In this document: in pieces, positions 14,051 through 14,246 of the stretch | Numbering within the stretch: the stretch's first letter is position 1 | Layout of the letters: every line of letters begins with the position of its first letter | Source: Xanthobacteraceae bacterium | Lineage (GTDB): Bacteria > Pseudomonadota > Alphaproteobacteria > Rhizobiales > Xanthobacteraceae | Length of the DNA stretch: 14,246 nt | Direction of reading: 5' to 3' | NCBI GenBank assembly: GCA_030037185.1 | Contig: JASHRR010000738.1 | Location: 1 to 14,246, forward strand | Translations under genes and position numbers: made by a program | Notes under the pieces: model-generated | What the model was told of the DNA's origin: nothing | Database searches by the model: none | What the model saw: only the letters and a program-made list of their open reading frames with translations

Positions 14051-14246
14051 TATACCGTTTCCAAATCAGAGTGACTTTGTGATGTAGGGGAACGACGTGA
14101 TGGATTTGACGAGTGCCGGATTGCGTTCGATGTAGAGTGCGGCGTCCTCAAGCTTTGCATAGACCTCATCCATGGATTTGAGGGCGTAGTTCTTGAATAT
14201 TTTTTCCCGAATTTCGTCCCAGAGATTTTCCTGAGGGTTCAGCTCG
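14051..14246 (-). mobile_element. IS630-family element, one end (continues beyond the window)
   Basis: The right edge holds the transposase 3' end followed by about 15 bases of non-coding DNA (TATACCGTTTCCAAA on the plus strand) that should be the terminal inverted repeat. IS630-type elements insert at TA, and a TATA sits exactly where stress-protein coding stops (14051-14054). The precise boundary cannot be fixed without the other end. Confidence 0.6.
14066..14246 (-). CDS. IS630-family transposase, C-terminal fragment
   Basis: The last 59 residues of a transposase, truncated by the window edge. They begin ELNPQENLWDEIREKIFKNY, the region of the third acidic residue of the DDE catalytic triad in IS630/Tc1-mariner transposases (NP-x-E-x-LW). 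They continue ALKSMDEVYAKLEDAA and end SFPYITKSL at a TGA. The element disrupts the universal stress protein gene. Whether the transposase is complete cannot be seen. Confidence 0.75.
   Translation of the reverse strand, partial: ELNPQENLWDEIREKIFKNYALKSMDEVYAKLEDAALYIERNPALVKSITSFPYITKSL

Overview
The window looks like a chromosomal segment of a high-GC alphaproteobacterium, most likely Bradyrhizobium or a close relative (inference). The evidence is the gene set qmcA-nfeD, hemH, an AbrB-family membrane protein and murA. Several small protein families in the right half also look typical of that group from memory, which I could not check by search.

Left half (1-6712) is ordinary core genome. 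On the minus strand it has an NfeD-like protein and a QmcA-type SPFH protein (one operon), ferrochelatase (hemH), murA and a small basic protein upstream of murA. On the plus strand it has an AbrB-family membrane protein, convergent with murA, and an intact tRNA-Thr(GGT). The most interesting item is between hemH and the AbrB gene. A compact unit at about 3382-3559 has a promoter containing a perfect dyad, four perfect hairpins in a row with two loops rich in anti-Shine-Dalgarno sequence (CTCCCCCC and CTCCTCCC), and a textbook intrinsic terminator. I read it as a trans-acting small RNA gene, or less likely an attenuating leader of the AbrB gene.

Right half (6713-14246) is accessory and partly decayed. 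It holds a family protein of unknown function with an odd C-terminal extension, a cupin, and two diverged copies of a block encoding an 80-residue DNA-binding-like protein. These copies flank a DNA-ligase remnant and a large HWE-family sensor histidine kinase. The kinase C-terminus runs antisense into the remnant of another gene. Further right are a 3' half of tRNA-Arg(ACG), a degenerate tRNA-Pro-like sequence with a 30-bp tandem duplication, a second remnant of the gene next to the ligase, a 55-residue membrane protein with a good promoter, and a secreted repeat-containing peptide. Last is a universal stress protein cut by an IS630-type element that runs off the window.

The genes on the left serve envelope biosynthesis (murA), membrane organisation (qmcA/nfeD) and haem synthesis (hemH). 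The right side reads as a scarred integration region, where pieces of genes and tRNAs mark past insertions and deletions. No CRISPR array, complete mobile element or integrase is visible.
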